DNA of 64,000 nt, taken from the NCBI RefSeq assembly GCF_000024365.1, contig NC_013235.1, positions 3,658,001-3,722,000 on the forward strand, given 5' to 3'. Shown here one piece after another: positions 1 through 7,627 of this stretch (position 1 is the first letter of the stretch; each line of letters starts with the position of its first letter). This stretch comes from Nakamurella multipartita DSM 44233 (lineage in GTDB: Bacteria; Actinomycetota; Actinomycetes; Mycobacteriales; Nakamurellaceae). The notes beneath the pieces are model-generated. The model did not search any database, had not been told where the DNA came from, and saw only the letters and a program-made list of their open reading frames with translations. The position numbers and the translations under genes are program-made.

Positions 1-1227
1 GGCTGGTACGCCGACGGCACGGTCAGCAAGCAGTTCAACATCTCCGGCACCGGCCCCTACGCCGGCACCACCTCGGCGCTGCTGCGCTGGCGTCAGGACA
101 ACGAGGGCGAGATCCTCGAGGGCGGCACCAACCTGTGGTGCAAGGACTGGATCGAGTACAACCTCACCGGCGACGCCTCCACCGACGCCTCCGACGCCTC
201 GCTGGCCGGCATCGACGTCCGCAACCGGCAGTGGTCGGACGAGGTCAACGCGGCCTGGGGCTTCGACGAGCGGACCAAGCGCGCACTGCCCCCGATCAAG
301 AGCCCGATCGACCAGATCGGCACCGTCACCAAGCACGCCGCCGGGGTCACCGGCCTGGCCGAGGGCACCCGGGTGTTCAAGGGCCAGATGGACATCACCG
401 CATCGTCTCTCGGAGTCGGCGTGGCCCGCCCCGGTGACTGCATGGCGGTCATCGGGACCGCCGGCATCGTCACCGTCGCCACCGACAACCTGGGTTCGGA
501 GATCCTGCCGACCGACGTCGGCTGGGTCATCCCGCACAGCCCGGACACCTGGATCCGCGCCCTGGGCATGAACTGCTGCACCCCGAACCTGGACTGGTTC
601 CTGCGCGAGTTCGGCGATCCGTTCCGTCGCGAGGCCTCGGCCCAGCCGGGCGAGGTCGGTCTGTTCGACTACCTTGACGCCAACATCAAGGACGTGCCGA
701 TCGGCTGCGGCGGCGTGATCTTCCACGGCTACCTGGCCCCCGGTGGCGAGCGCGCTCCGTTCGTCAAGCCCAGCGCCCGCGGCTCGTTCAACGGGATCAC
801 CGGCAGCCACGACCGCTGGCACCTGCTGCGCGCGGTCTACGAGGGCGTGGCCTTCGGCATCCGGGACTGCCTGGACGCCATCCCCACCCAGGTCGACACC
901 GTCCGGATGGCCGGCGGCGGCGCGAACAGCGCCGTCTGGGCGCAGATCTTCGCCGACGTGCTGGGTCGCCGGATCATCATCCCGGCCGGCACCGAGTTCG
1001 GCGCCAAGGGTGCGGCCATCGTCGCCGGCGTCGGCGCCGGCAGCTTCAACAGCTACGCCGAGGGCGCCGACGCGACGGTCAACATCGTCCGCGAGTACGA
1101 GCCGGACCTGCGCCGCACGGCCGTCTACGACGACTTCTTCGGCGTCTACCGGGACATCCGCCAGGCCACCCTGAACTCCTGGGATGCCCTGCAGGGCGCG
1201 GTGCGCAAGTCCGCCGCCCTGGTCTGA
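1..1227 (+). CDS. FGGY-family carbohydrate kinase, 5' end outside window
   Basis: These are the last 408 residues of an FGGY-type kinase, which phosphorylates a ketose or polyol with ATP in the cytosol. The window opens inside the gene, so the N-terminal sugar-binding motif is not visible. The C-terminal half carries the family's nucleotide-binding stretch AGGGANSAVWAQIFADVLG near residue 303, after the segment GERAPFVKPSARGSFNGI. The central segment WCKDWIEYNLTG is typical of the xylulokinase, L-xylulose kinase and erythritol kinase branch. Substrate cannot be assigned from the visible part. It converges on an IclR regulator gene across a strong hairpin, so its operon lies to the left. Family assignment is firm; the substrate is open. 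Confidence 0.9.
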   Translation, partial: GWYADGTVSKQFNISGTGPYAGTTSALLRWRQDNEGEILEGGTNLWCKDWIEYNLTGDASTDASDASLAGIDVRNRQWSDEVNAAWGFDERTKRALPPIKSPIDQIGTVTKHAAGVTGLAEGTRVFKGQMDITASSLGVGVARPGDCMAVIGTAGIVTVATDNLGSEILPTDVGWVIPHSPDTWIRALGMNCCTPNLDWFLREFGDPFRREASAQPGEVGLFDYLDANIKDVPIGCGGVIFHGYLAPGGERAPFVKPSARGSFNGITGSHDRWHLLRAVYEGVAFGIRDCLDAIPTQVDTVRMAGGGANSAVWAQIFADVLGRRIIIPAGTEFGAKGAAIVAGVGAGSFNSYAEGADATVNIVREYEPDLRRTAVYDDFFGVYRDIRQATLNSWDALQGAVRKSAALV

Positions 1228-1238
1228 TCCACCCACCT

Positions 1239-1285
1239 CGCGAGCCCGCGGTCGCCGAAGCTGTGTTCGGCGCCGCGGGCTCGCG
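1239..1285. terminator. Bidirectional hairpin terminator between converging genes
   Basis: A 13-base arm (1239-1251, CGCGAGCCCGCGG) pairs perfectly with 1273-1285. Inside it a 7-base arm (1253-1259) pairs with 1266-1272, leaving a 6-base loop and one bulged T. It lies between the stop codons of the kinase (+) and the IclR gene (-). There is no clear T-tract on either side, which is common for GC-rich actinobacterial terminators. Confidence 0.75.
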
Positions 1286-1296
1286 GCGTCCGGCCG

Positions 1297-2064
1297 TCAG
1301 GCCGCCACCGGGTACCGGGCGCCGATCGCACTGGCCGCCCGGCGCAGTTCGGGTACGACTCGGTGGATTCGTTCGCCGTCGAGCTCATCCGACGGGCCCG
1401 TCAATCCCAGGGCTCCCTGTACGGTCCCCGCGGCGTCCAGGATGGGCGCCGCGACCGCGGTGATGCCCAGCGCGCGTTCACCGGTGGACTCGGCGAAGCT
1501 CTGCTGGCGCACGGTCTCCAGTTCGGCCAGGAACGCGCCGATCGGTGTGGCGGAGCCGTCGGCGTGCTCGATCGTGGCCACCGAGACCAGCGCGTCCTGC
1601 CGGTCCTGCTCGGGTAGGAAGGCCAGGATGGTCTTTCCGGCCGCCCCCAAGTACAGCGGGAAACGCTCGCCGATCGGAAGGGTGTAGCGGAGCGGGTTGG
1701 CCCCCTCGACCCGGGCGACCAGCACGCGGGTGCCGGCGAGCGGGACATACAGCGACGAGGTGAGTCCGCATTCCGCCGACAGGGCCTGCATGATCGGCTG
1801 GGCGATCATGTTCAGCGGGCTGGCTACCAGGTAGGCATGCGCGATCGACAACGCGGCCGGTCCGGCGGTGTAGCCGCTGGCGTAGCGTGTGGCAAAGCCA
1901 TTGTCCACCAGGACGTTCAGCAGGCGTTGCGCGGTGGCGATGTGCAGATCGGCGTGCCGCGCGAGATCGCTGAGCCGCACCGGATGCTGGTAGGTCTGCA
2001 ACACGTTGAGCAGGTCCAGGGCCCGCTGCACCGAACGCATCGTGGTGGCCGACGGTGCCGTCAC
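1297..2064 (-). CDS. IclR family transcriptional regulator
   Basis: A 255-residue protein of normal IclR length. Residues 9-75 form the winged helix-turn-helix (RSVQRALDLLNVLQ, then LSDLARHADLHIATAQRLLN). The rest is the IclR effector-binding domain, with PIGERFPLYLGAAGKTILAF near residues 150-170. The GTG at 2064 is preceded by AAAGGAC; an ATG at 2040 is an alternative. It is the last gene of a leftward series of cyclase, TRAP-like permease, RraA and dehydrogenase genes and most likely controls them in response to their substrate, although the ligand is unknown. A palindrome, CTATGATAG, lies in the 67-bp gap just upstream. Confidence 0.93.
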   Translation of the reverse strand: MTAPSATTMRSVQRALDLLNVLQTYQHPVRLSDLARHADLHIATAQRLLNVLVDNGFATRYASGYTAGPAALSIAHAYLVASPLNMIAQPIMQALSAECGLTSSLYVPLAGTRVLVARVEGANPLRYTLPIGERFPLYLGAAGKTILAFLPEQDRQDALVSVATIEHADGSATPIGAFLAELETVRQQSFAESTGERALGITAVAAPILDAAGTVQGALGLTGPSDELDGERIHRVVPELRRAASAIGARYPVAA

Positions 2065-2105
2065 GGTGGGGTCCTTTCACTCGGATATCAGGCCATGAGT
2101 CCTGA

Positions 2106-2114
2106 CTATCATAG
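2106..2114. promoter_or_regulatory. Short palindrome upstream of the IclR gene
   Basis: CTATCATAG is a 9-base odd-centred palindrome 42 bases upstream of the IclR start codon. Its CTATC/GATAG half-site recurs in the inverted repeats at 6307-6319 upstream of the dehydrogenase gene. This makes both places candidate sites for the same regulator. The match is short and could be chance. Confidence 0.3.
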
Positions 2115-2131
2115 AGTGAGACAGGTTGGCG

Positions 2132-3103
2132 TCAGCGGATGGCCAGGGCATTCGCCGGCGAGCCGACACCACCGGTGAGGTGGAGCGGCTTGACGGTGAC
2201 CAGAGCCTCCCATCGCCCGGTCCGGCGGCTGTGTGATGTCAAGTCGGTGAGATTCCAGAGTTCCCCCAGGGGGACGCCGAGCTTGGCGATGAGTTCCTGG
2301 TGCATCATCCCGTGATCCTCCGGCGCTGAATCCAGGAACGCACTGTCGTCAACCACCGGAAGCACTTCAACTGCGAAGGTGTCGGTGGCAAACAATGCAA
2401 TCTTGTTGTCCCACAGCCATTCCGGCAGCTCTCGGTGTTGCCGGAAGCCGGTGCTGCGCCGGGCGGCCCGAACCCCGGCCCGGGTGTCCGGGTCGGTGCT
2501 GAGAAACCAATTGGCCCAGCCGGTATGCACCAGCACCAGGTCGCCCGTCCGCAGCGTGACACCCTGAGCGTGCAACGCCTGGTCCAGGTCTCCGACCGAC
2601 AGGGCCGGGCCTTGCGCATGGTCGAGCGGCCGGCCGGTCGCCGCGGCCCAACCCTCGATGTCGACGAGCACCCCGCGACCCACAATGGGCTTCTCAGCCC
2701 ACCGTTGGACCCCCAGTTCGGGAGTGCCCGCGGCGATGCACTCGTCGGGGACACCGTTGTAGAAGCCAAAGCCCGATGCCCTCCGGTGCCGCAGTCCGTC
2801 CACCTGCGTGGTGGCTTGCAGGAAGAAGTCGCGCAGCACGTCGTCGCGGGCCTGCGGGTGGCTGCGCAGGATCTCGTGCCGGGGCACCCCGCGGCTGCGA
2901 GCCATGGGCGGGTTGAACGCGTCGAGCGCGTAATCCAGGGAGAAGACCTCGCCGGTGCCGACCAGGTCCGCGGCCGCGCGGACCTGGTCGGCGCCGGCGA
3001 AGTTGGCCGTGCCCCGCTCCGGATCGGTGTCGAAGAGGTACCAGCTCGAACCGGGCGGACCGTCGGTCCGGGTGGTCAGATGCGCATACGCGGGAAGGGT
3101 CAC
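2132..3103 (-). CDS. Cyclase family protein (kynurenine formamidase-like hydrolase)
   Basis: A 323-residue member of the metal-dependent cyclase/formamidase family (PF04199), whose members hydrolyse amides or lactones such as N-formylkynurenine. The fold signature is recognisable, with TTQVDGLRH near residues 80-88 in place of the more usual HxGTHxDxPxH. It belongs to the subgroup where the first His is a Gln, so metal binding may differ. The GTG at 3103 has AGGAGG six bases upstream; the reading frame continues further upstream but without family similarity. Its place in a run with a TRAP-like permease, RraA and a dehydrogenase suggests ring opening or hydrolysis of an imported carboxylate or lactone, which is inference. 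Confidence 0.85.
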   Translation of the reverse strand: MTLPAYAHLTTRTDGPPGSSWYLFDTDPERGTANFAGADQVRAAADLVGTGEVFSLDYALDAFNPPMARSRGVPRHEILRSHPQARDDVLRDFFLQATTQVDGLRHRRASGFGFYNGVPDECIAAGTPELGVQRWAEKPIVGRGVLVDIEGWAAATGRPLDHAQGPALSVGDLDQALHAQGVTLRTGDLVLVHTGWANWFLSTDPDTRAGVRAARRSTGFRQHRELPEWLWDNKIALFATDTFAVEVLPVVDDSAFLDSAPEDHGMMHQELIAKLGVPLGELWNLTDLTSHSRRTGRWEALVTVKPLHLTGGVGSPANALAIR

Positions 3104-3114
3104 GGCCGGTCCTC

Positions 3115-3414
3115 CTAGTCGTGCTCGTGATGCTCGGCGCCGAGGGCATCGACGTCCTGGCGGTAGGACAGGAGGAAGGCCAAAATGCCGGCAACGGAGG
3201 CACCGCCGAAGGCGTACGGGGCCAGCACCGTCTTGATGGTGCGGGCCAGCGTGGCGTCGGCGGCGATGAGCGCTCCCGCCTGGCCCAGGACGATGCACAG
3301 CCCGGCCAGCAAGAAGAAGATCAGACTGATCTTGAACAGCACGAGCGCGAACCGGGAGGCCGGTCCGTGCGGGTCGCGGGCGGTGATCTTGTTGTCCGTG
3401 GCTTCTTCGGTCAT
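3115..3414 (-). CDS. Small two-helix membrane protein, probable TRAP small-subunit equivalent
   Basis: A 99-residue protein with two hydrophobic segments: about residues 25-50 (LVLFKISLIFFLLAGLCIVLG) and 62-83 (VLAPYAFGGASVAGILAFLLS). A charged N-terminus and a His-rich end (GAEHHEHD) frame them. The ATG at 3414 is chosen because the upstream codons are not protein-like. It lies 58 bases after the DctM-like permease gene on the same strand, the place where a DctQ subunit could sit. Normal DctQ proteins have four helices and about 160 residues, so this would be a reduced or unrelated partner. I do not recognise the family. Confidence 0.72.
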   Translation of the reverse strand: MTEEATDNKITARDPHGPASRFALVLFKISLIFFLLAGLCIVLGQAGALIAADATLARTIKTVLAPYAFGGASVAGILAFLLSYRQDVDALGAEHHEHD

Positions 3415-3472
3415 CGGGGGGTCCGTTCTCGACGTTGTGAACGTGGGTGGGGTTCGGGCGGGCATGGCGGGC

Positions 3473-4888
3473 TCACACGGGTAGCAGGCCGAGGGCGATG
3501 AGCACGCCGATACCGAGAATGGGGATGCAGTAGTACTTCAGCAGCGGGATGAACGTCTTGACCGGGTCGACCTGCGCGATGCCGCTGGCCACGTAGATCG
3601 GGGCGCCGGACGGCGGGGAGGCCCCCTCCGTCGAGGCGAAGATCAGGACAGCGGCCGCGGCGATCGGAATCGGCACGCCGACTCCGGCCAGAGCCAGCAC
3701 GGCGACGGGACCGACGGCGGCCATGGTGGCACTCGCGGTCAACGGGATGGCGATCGCGACGACAATGACCCCGATGGCAATGGCCATGATCCAGGCGGGG
3801 GCCTGCAGGCCACTGAGGATGGCGGTGAGTTGCTTGGCCAGGCCGAGGTCGGCGAGCACGTTCGAGGCCGAGAACGCGGCGACGATGGTGATGCCGATGA
3901 CGCCGAACGCCGGGGCAACCTTGCCCAAGGTGCTCCACCAGCTCTTGGCCGTGCGGGGCAGGTTCTTGCGGCCGAGCAACAGAACCAGGCCGATCATCAG
4001 CACCGGAATCCAGGTGATCAGGCTGATCACGTCGGACATGGCGTACGGGACGGGGTCGAGCTTGGTGCCGTCGGCCAGTTTGACCGGCGCCTTGAGGGTC
4101 TCGCCCACACCGGAGTAGTTGCCGACCTGGGTGGCGATCCAACCGCTGGTCAGCAGCAATGGGATGGCAATGGGGATGAACAGGGTCAGGGCCTGCCAGC
4201 CGCGGGACAGGCTGGTCTTGAGCGGCATGCGGTGTTCGGCGTCGATCGCCTGGATCTTGTTGCGACGGACCAGGTAGAAGCACAGGGCGATGCGGTAGCC
4301 CAGGCACCACAGTCCGGCCAGGGCCAGCGGCAGCACGATCTCGTCGGCGGTCATGGCGCCGATCGCGACCAGGCCGCCGACCAGGATGAACATGGTGGCG
4401 CTGAACGGGAAGGTGACACCCATTCCGGCGCACCCGGCGACGACGGTCGCGGCGAGTTCGGGCTTGACCCCGGTGCGCTTCATCCACGGCACCGTGACAG
4501 TCCCGACGGCGGCGGTCACCGCAGCGCCGACGTGGGCAATCGAGCCGAAGATCCCCGCGGCCACCGTCGAGGTGTAGAGCGGGCCGCCGCGCAGCCGGCC
4601 CAGGATCGAGTTCAGCACGTCGATGAGTTTGTCCAGCACGGGCGTCTTGACCAGCAGGAAACTCATGAAGACGAAGGCCAGGCCGGCGAAGGTGACCTCC
4701 TCCTGCATGGCGTCCAGCACGCCGTCGGAGATCGAGTGCCAGGCCTGCGCCGGGCCGTCGGCCACGACGGCGAAGACGCCGACCACGAGGAACCCGGCGA
4801 TCATGGACTCGCCGATGTTGCGCTTGAGCAGCGCGTTCCAGGCCACGATGGTGGCAATGAAGGCGCCCAGCGCCCAGACGGCGATCAT
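3473..4888 (-). CDS. TRAP-type transporter large permease (DctM-like)
   Basis: A 471-residue integral membrane protein with roughly 11-12 hydrophobic helices. Two inverted halves each carry a polar re-entrant-like loop, as in DctM: IFGSIAHVGAAVTAAVGT near residues 113-130 and STEGASPPSGAPIYVASGI near residues 418-436. DctM proteins move carboxylates and related acids using an ion gradient. No periplasmic DctP binding protein is visible within the window. The ATG at 4888 overlaps the stop of the RraA gene by four bases (ATGA), so the two are translationally coupled. Family membership is good at the superfamily level; the substrate is unknown but is probably the acid processed by the neighbouring enzymes. 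Confidence 0.82.
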   Translation of the reverse strand: MIAVWALGAFIATIVAWNALLKRNIGESMIAGFLVVGVFAVVADGPAQAWHSISDGVLDAMQEEVTFAGLAFVFMSFLLVKTPVLDKLIDVLNSILGRLRGGPLYTSTVAAGIFGSIAHVGAAVTAAVGTVTVPWMKRTGVKPELAATVVAGCAGMGVTFPFSATMFILVGGLVAIGAMTADEIVLPLALAGLWCLGYRIALCFYLVRRNKIQAIDAEHRMPLKTSLSRGWQALTLFIPIAIPLLLTSGWIATQVGNYSGVGETLKAPVKLADGTKLDPVPYAMSDVISLITWIPVLMIGLVLLLGRKNLPRTAKSWWSTLGKVAPAFGVIGITIVAAFSASNVLADLGLAKQLTAILSGLQAPAWIMAIAIGVIVVAIAIPLTASATMAAVGPVAVLALAGVGVPIPIAAAAVLIFASTEGASPPSGAPIYVASGIAQVDPVKTFIPLLKYYCIPILGIGVLIALGLLPV

Positions 4889-5448
4889 GCGGTCACCTCG
4901 ATCCGGTTCGCGGTGGCCTGGATCGCGGCGCGGCGTCGGGCCTCATCGGCCTCGACCGCACGGCCCGCCAACAACGAGGTCACCGCCTCGGCGGCCGGGA
5001 TGACGATGACGCCGTCACTGTCGGCGGCGACGATGTCGCCGGGGTTGACCACGACCCCGCCGACGGCGACCGGAATGTTGATCCGCCCCGGGCCGTCCTT
5101 GTACGGACCGGCCGGGCTGACCGCGCGGGCCCACACGCCGAAGCCCATCTCCTCCAGGACATCGACGTCACGGGCGGCGCCGTCGATGACCATGCCGACC
5201 GCGCCGCGCACCCGCAGCTTCTCGGTGATCAGCTCCCCGATCAGGGCGCGATTGGTCGCGCCCTGGCCGTTGATGACGATGATGTCGCCGGGCTGCACGT
5301 GATCGATGACCTCATGGATGGCCTTATTGTCCCCCTCCCGGACCCAGACGGTGCGGGCTCGGCCGACCGCCCGGGCGCCCTTCCAGAGGGCGTGGATGCC
5401 GGAATCGACCATGCCCATCCGGCTGCGGGCATCGCCGATGTTCGCCAC
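4885..5448 (-). CDS. RraA family protein (HMG/CHA aldolase-like), N-terminus lost to a frameshift
   Basis: These 187 residues cover nearly all of an RraA-type domain, found in 4-hydroxy-4-methyl-2-oxoglutarate aldolases and RNase E inhibitors. Visible signatures are GDIIVINGQGATNRALIGEL and GMVIDGAARDVDVL, which includes the R-D pair of aldolase members, then NPGDIVAADSDGVIVIP. The frame begins at VANIGDARSRMG, so the usual first 10-20 residues are missing. They can be found in the frame of the upstream dehydrogenase gene, where LLEAYRGL precedes the break. One extra base near 5451 would give LLEAYRGLPVANIGDA, the family consensus. Probably one broken fusion gene, or a sequencing error. Likely carbon-carbon lyase on an oxo-acid. 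Confidence 0.8.
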   Translation of the reverse strand: MANIGDARSRMGMVDSGIHALWKGARAVGRARTVWVREGDNKAIHEVIDHVQPGDIIVINGQGATNRALIGELITEKLRVRGAVGMVIDGAARDVDVLEEMGFGVWARAVSPAGPYKDGPGRINIPVAVGGVVVNPGDIVAADSDGVIVIPAAEAVTSLLAGRAVEADEARRRAAIQATANRIEVTA

Positions 5449-6278
5449 CGCAGCCCTCGGTACGCCTCGAGCAGGTCGGCGGACACGGAATCGAGGCCGG
5501 CATGATCGGCCTTGGCCTGGTCGGCCAGCGAGTGGTGGATCTCGGCGGTGGCCCGGCTCGATACGGGCCGGACGCCCAGCTCATCGGCCAGCGACACCGC
5601 GGCATCGGCCTCGGCGGCTCGCCGTTCCGCGTGTTTGACGGTCCCGTTGTGCAGGCGATCCACGGCGGGGTGGCCGGCGGCCAGTTCGCTCGCGATCTGT
5701 TCGCGCACCCACTCCTCCGCGCCGGCCGCGCGGCCGATGGCCACCGATTCGACGATCAGCGCGCCGAGTCCCTTCATGAAGCTGCTGCGCAGCAGCTTGC
5801 GGCGGGAGGCGTCGCCAGGCGCCCCGGCAATGTTCTCCACCGGCGTGCCGATGGAGGCGAAGTAGCCGGCCGCCCGGTCGGCCCCGGCCCCGCTGACCAC
5901 CAACGGCGTCTGCGCACCGTGGGTGGGCACGGACCCCACCACCGAGACGTCGGCGAACGCGGCGCCGGATTCGGAGGCGATGACCTGCGCGATCTTCTTC
6001 TTCAACGCCGCCGAACCGGCGTTCAGATCGGCAAACAGGGCGCTGGCCGGAAGGGCCGGCGCCAGCGCGGCAGCGGCCGGCAACGCAGCCTTACCCCCGG
6101 TCAGGCTGAGCACCAGATCGGCACCGGCCACCGCGTCGGCAACGTTGGCGAACCGAGTCACCCCCGGCGGGGTGATGTTGTCGGCCGGATCGAATCCGGC
6201 AACCTCCCACCCACGAGCCGCGAACCCGGACGCGTAGAGCGTCCCGGCCTCCCCCAGACCAATCACTGCCACCCGCAT
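5241..6278 (-). CDS. NAD(P)-binding oxidoreductase with DUF1932-type C-terminal domain, reading into the RraA region
   Basis: The protein begins with a Rossmann segment, MRVAVIGLGEAGTLYASGFA, of the 6-phosphogluconate/3-hydroxyisobutyrate dehydrogenase type. A helical DUF1932-like domain follows at about residues 165-255 (KLLRSSFMKGLGALIVESV). Beyond about residue 277 (LLEAYRGL) the frame leaves recognisable protein and reads the RraA gene out of frame, with an abnormal Ser/Pro-rich tail. The ATG at 6278 has a perfect AGGAGG. The open frame has no stop between the two domains, which favours a natural dehydrogenase-RraA fusion interrupted by a one-base deletion. It is the first gene of the leftward module and has palindromes in its promoter region. 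Confidence 0.82.
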   Translation of the reverse strand: MRVAVIGLGEAGTLYASGFAARGWEVAGFDPADNITPPGVTRFANVADAVAGADLVLSLTGGKAALPAAAALAPALPASALFADLNAGSAALKKKIAQVIASESGAAFADVSVVGSVPTHGAQTPLVVSGAGADRAAGYFASIGTPVENIAGAPGDASRRKLLRSSFMKGLGALIVESVAIGRAAGAEEWVREQIASELAAGHPAVDRLHNGTVKHAERRAAEADAAVSLADELGVRPVSSRATAEIHHSLADQAKADHAGLDSVSADLLEAYRGLRWRTSAMPAAGWAWSIPASTPSGRAPGRSAEPAPSGSGRGTIRPSMRSSITCSPATSSSSTARARPIAP

Positions 6279-6295
6279 CGTCTGCCTCCTTGCAG

Positions 6296-6319
6296 TATCA
6301 CTGTGTGATAGTTCCTATC
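6296..6319. promoter_or_regulatory. Overlapping inverted repeats, candidate operator of module A
   Basis: Two palindromes overlap just upstream of the dehydrogenase start (6278): TATCAC-TGT-GTGATA (6296-6310) and GATAG-TTC-CTATC (6307-6319). A TTGACA on the minus strand lies at 6359-6354, but I see no good -10 at the right distance. The position fits an operator for the IclR protein or another regulator of the leftward operon. Confidence 0.5.
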
Positions 6320-6470
6320 GGATAGCAGTAAGTGTGTTCATACAATGGGACTCTGTCAACCCCCTACCCCGTATTCCGGATAGGCCAGGTATCGGGCATG
6401 GTTCGGTGGCCGGTCCGCGGAGACAGGCCGTTCCCGCGCCCGGATCAGAGAGACGACTCCCGCGCCCCAC

Positions 6471-6707
6471 GGTTCGCTGATCAAAGCCGCGACTACCCCA
6501 GCGACTGGTCCGGTTTCACGCGGGAAAGATCAGCGAAGCGCAGCAGCACCCGCAGGTTCGCTGATCAAAGCCGCGACTACCCCAGCGACTGACCCGGTTT
6601 CACGCGGGAAAGATCAGCGAAGCGCAGCAGCACCCGCAGGTTCGCTGATCAAAGCCGCGACTTCCCCAGCGATTGATCCGGTTTCGCGCGGGATAGATCA
6701 GCGAACC
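6471..6707. repeat. Three tandem 84-bp repeats, each a 69-bp inverted-repeat unit plus 15-bp spacer
   Basis: Units start at 6471, 6555 and 6639. Each is 69 bp and begins GGTTCGCTGATC. The third ends with the exact inverse GATCAGCGAACC (6696-6707); the first two end GATCAGCGAAGC. Identical 15-bp spacers (GCAGCAGCACCCGCA) separate them. Copies 1 and 2 are almost identical and copy 3 has more changes, which suggests recent duplication from the copy-3 side. The array fills most of the 414-bp gap between the end of the transglutaminase operon and the promoter of module A, both leftward. It could act as serial hairpins that end transcription, or be a remnant of a small palindromic element. The rest of the gap (6320-6470) shows no gene. 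Confidence 0.9.
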
Positions 6708-6724
6708 GCACCCCGGCCCGAGCG

Positions 6725-7627
6725 TCAGCGGGCGGGCAGGGGGGCGACGTCGACCGAGACGTCCAGTTCGTTGCTCTCGGCGTCGGTGTAAATGACGCCG
6801 CGCAGCGGGGGCACGTCGTCGTAGTCGCGGCCCCAGGCGACGATGGTGTAGCGCTCGTCGGCGAACGCGTCGTTGGTCGGGTCGAAGCCGAGCCAGCGGC
6901 CGTCGGCCAGCCGGACGGCGGCCCAGGCGTGACTGGCGTCGACCCCGATCATGCGTTCCTTGCCGGGGGGCGGGTCGGTAGCCAGGTAGCCCGAGACGTA
7001 CCGGCAGGCCAGCCCGACCGACCGCAGGCAGGCCACCGCGAGGTGCGCGAAGTCCTGGCACACCCCGGATCTCGCCTCCAGCACGTCGATCACCGTGGAG
7101 GACACCGACGTCGAGCCGGGGTGGTACTTGAAGCCGGTGAAGATGCGATGGGTCAGATCGCGCACGGCGTCGATGATCGGCCGGTGCGGGGTGAAGGTCT
7201 CCAGCGCGTACTCGTGGACCTGCAACGGCATCCGCACCAGCGGCGAGGCCAGGGTGAACTCGACCGCGCGCGGGTCGACGAACCCGGACGGCCGGGCCTG
7301 CTCCCACGGCAGGTCCAGCACCGCCTGGTCGAAGGCCGGCCGCTGCACCTCGACCTCGGACAGGCCGGTGACCACCAGTTCGGTGTGCCCGGTGGTCACG
7401 TGGAAGTAGGTGTTCGGATTGCCGTAGACGTCGATGTCGTGGGTCAGGTCCGAGGGCTCGGGCTCGATGGCCAACGAGTAGGACAGGCAGCGCTGCCCGT
7501 CCGGGATCTCCCGCGGGCGCAGGTACCCGCGACCGAACGAGGTGGACACCTCGTCGCTGTAGCGGTACACGGTCCGATGCTGGATCCGGTACCGGCGGGT
7601 CGGGGCCCCGGTCGTCGTCCCCGTCAT
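6725..7627 (-). CDS. Transglutaminase-like cysteine peptidase of the alpha-E/ATP-grasp system
   Basis: A 300-residue protein with an N-terminal beta-rich transglutaminase-associated domain (residues 10-100) and a transglutaminase-like core at about 150-260. The catalytic triad is complete: Cys190 in RSGVCQDFAHL, His233 in DASHAWA and Asp249 in GFDPTND. Such proteins act as amide-forming or amide-cleaving thiol enzymes in the cytosol. The ATG at 7627 overlaps the stop of the ATP-grasp/alpha-E gene by four bases, making it the third gene of a coupled three-gene operon. Family: Rv2569c-like. Comparative work has proposed that the set makes and trims peptide tags; this has not been shown here. 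Confidence 0.93.
   Translation of the reverse strand: MTGTTTGAPTRRYRIQHRTVYRYSDEVSTSFGRGYLRPREIPDGQRCLSYSLAIEPEPSDLTHDIDVYGNPNTYFHVTTGHTELVVTGLSEVEVQRPAFDQAVLDLPWEQARPSGFVDPRAVEFTLASPLVRMPLQVHEYALETFTPHRPIIDAVRDLTHRIFTGFKYHPGSTSVSSTVIDVLEARSGVCQDFAHLAVACLRSVGLACRYVSGYLATDPPPGKERMIGVDASHAWAAVRLADGRWLGFDPTNDAFADERYTIVAWGRDYDDVPPLRGVIYTDAESNELDVSVDVAPLPAR

Noticed and set aside
6354-6359. TTGACA on the minus strand as -35 of the dehydrogenase promoter
   Set aside because: No acceptable -10 hexamer occurs 15-19 bases downstream, so I did not call a promoter.
6332-6592. Plus-strand open frame of 86 codons with a repeated RFADQSRDYPSD segment
   Set aside because: The peptide repeat simply reflects the 84-bp (28-codon) DNA repeat; no ribosome-binding site or family similarity.
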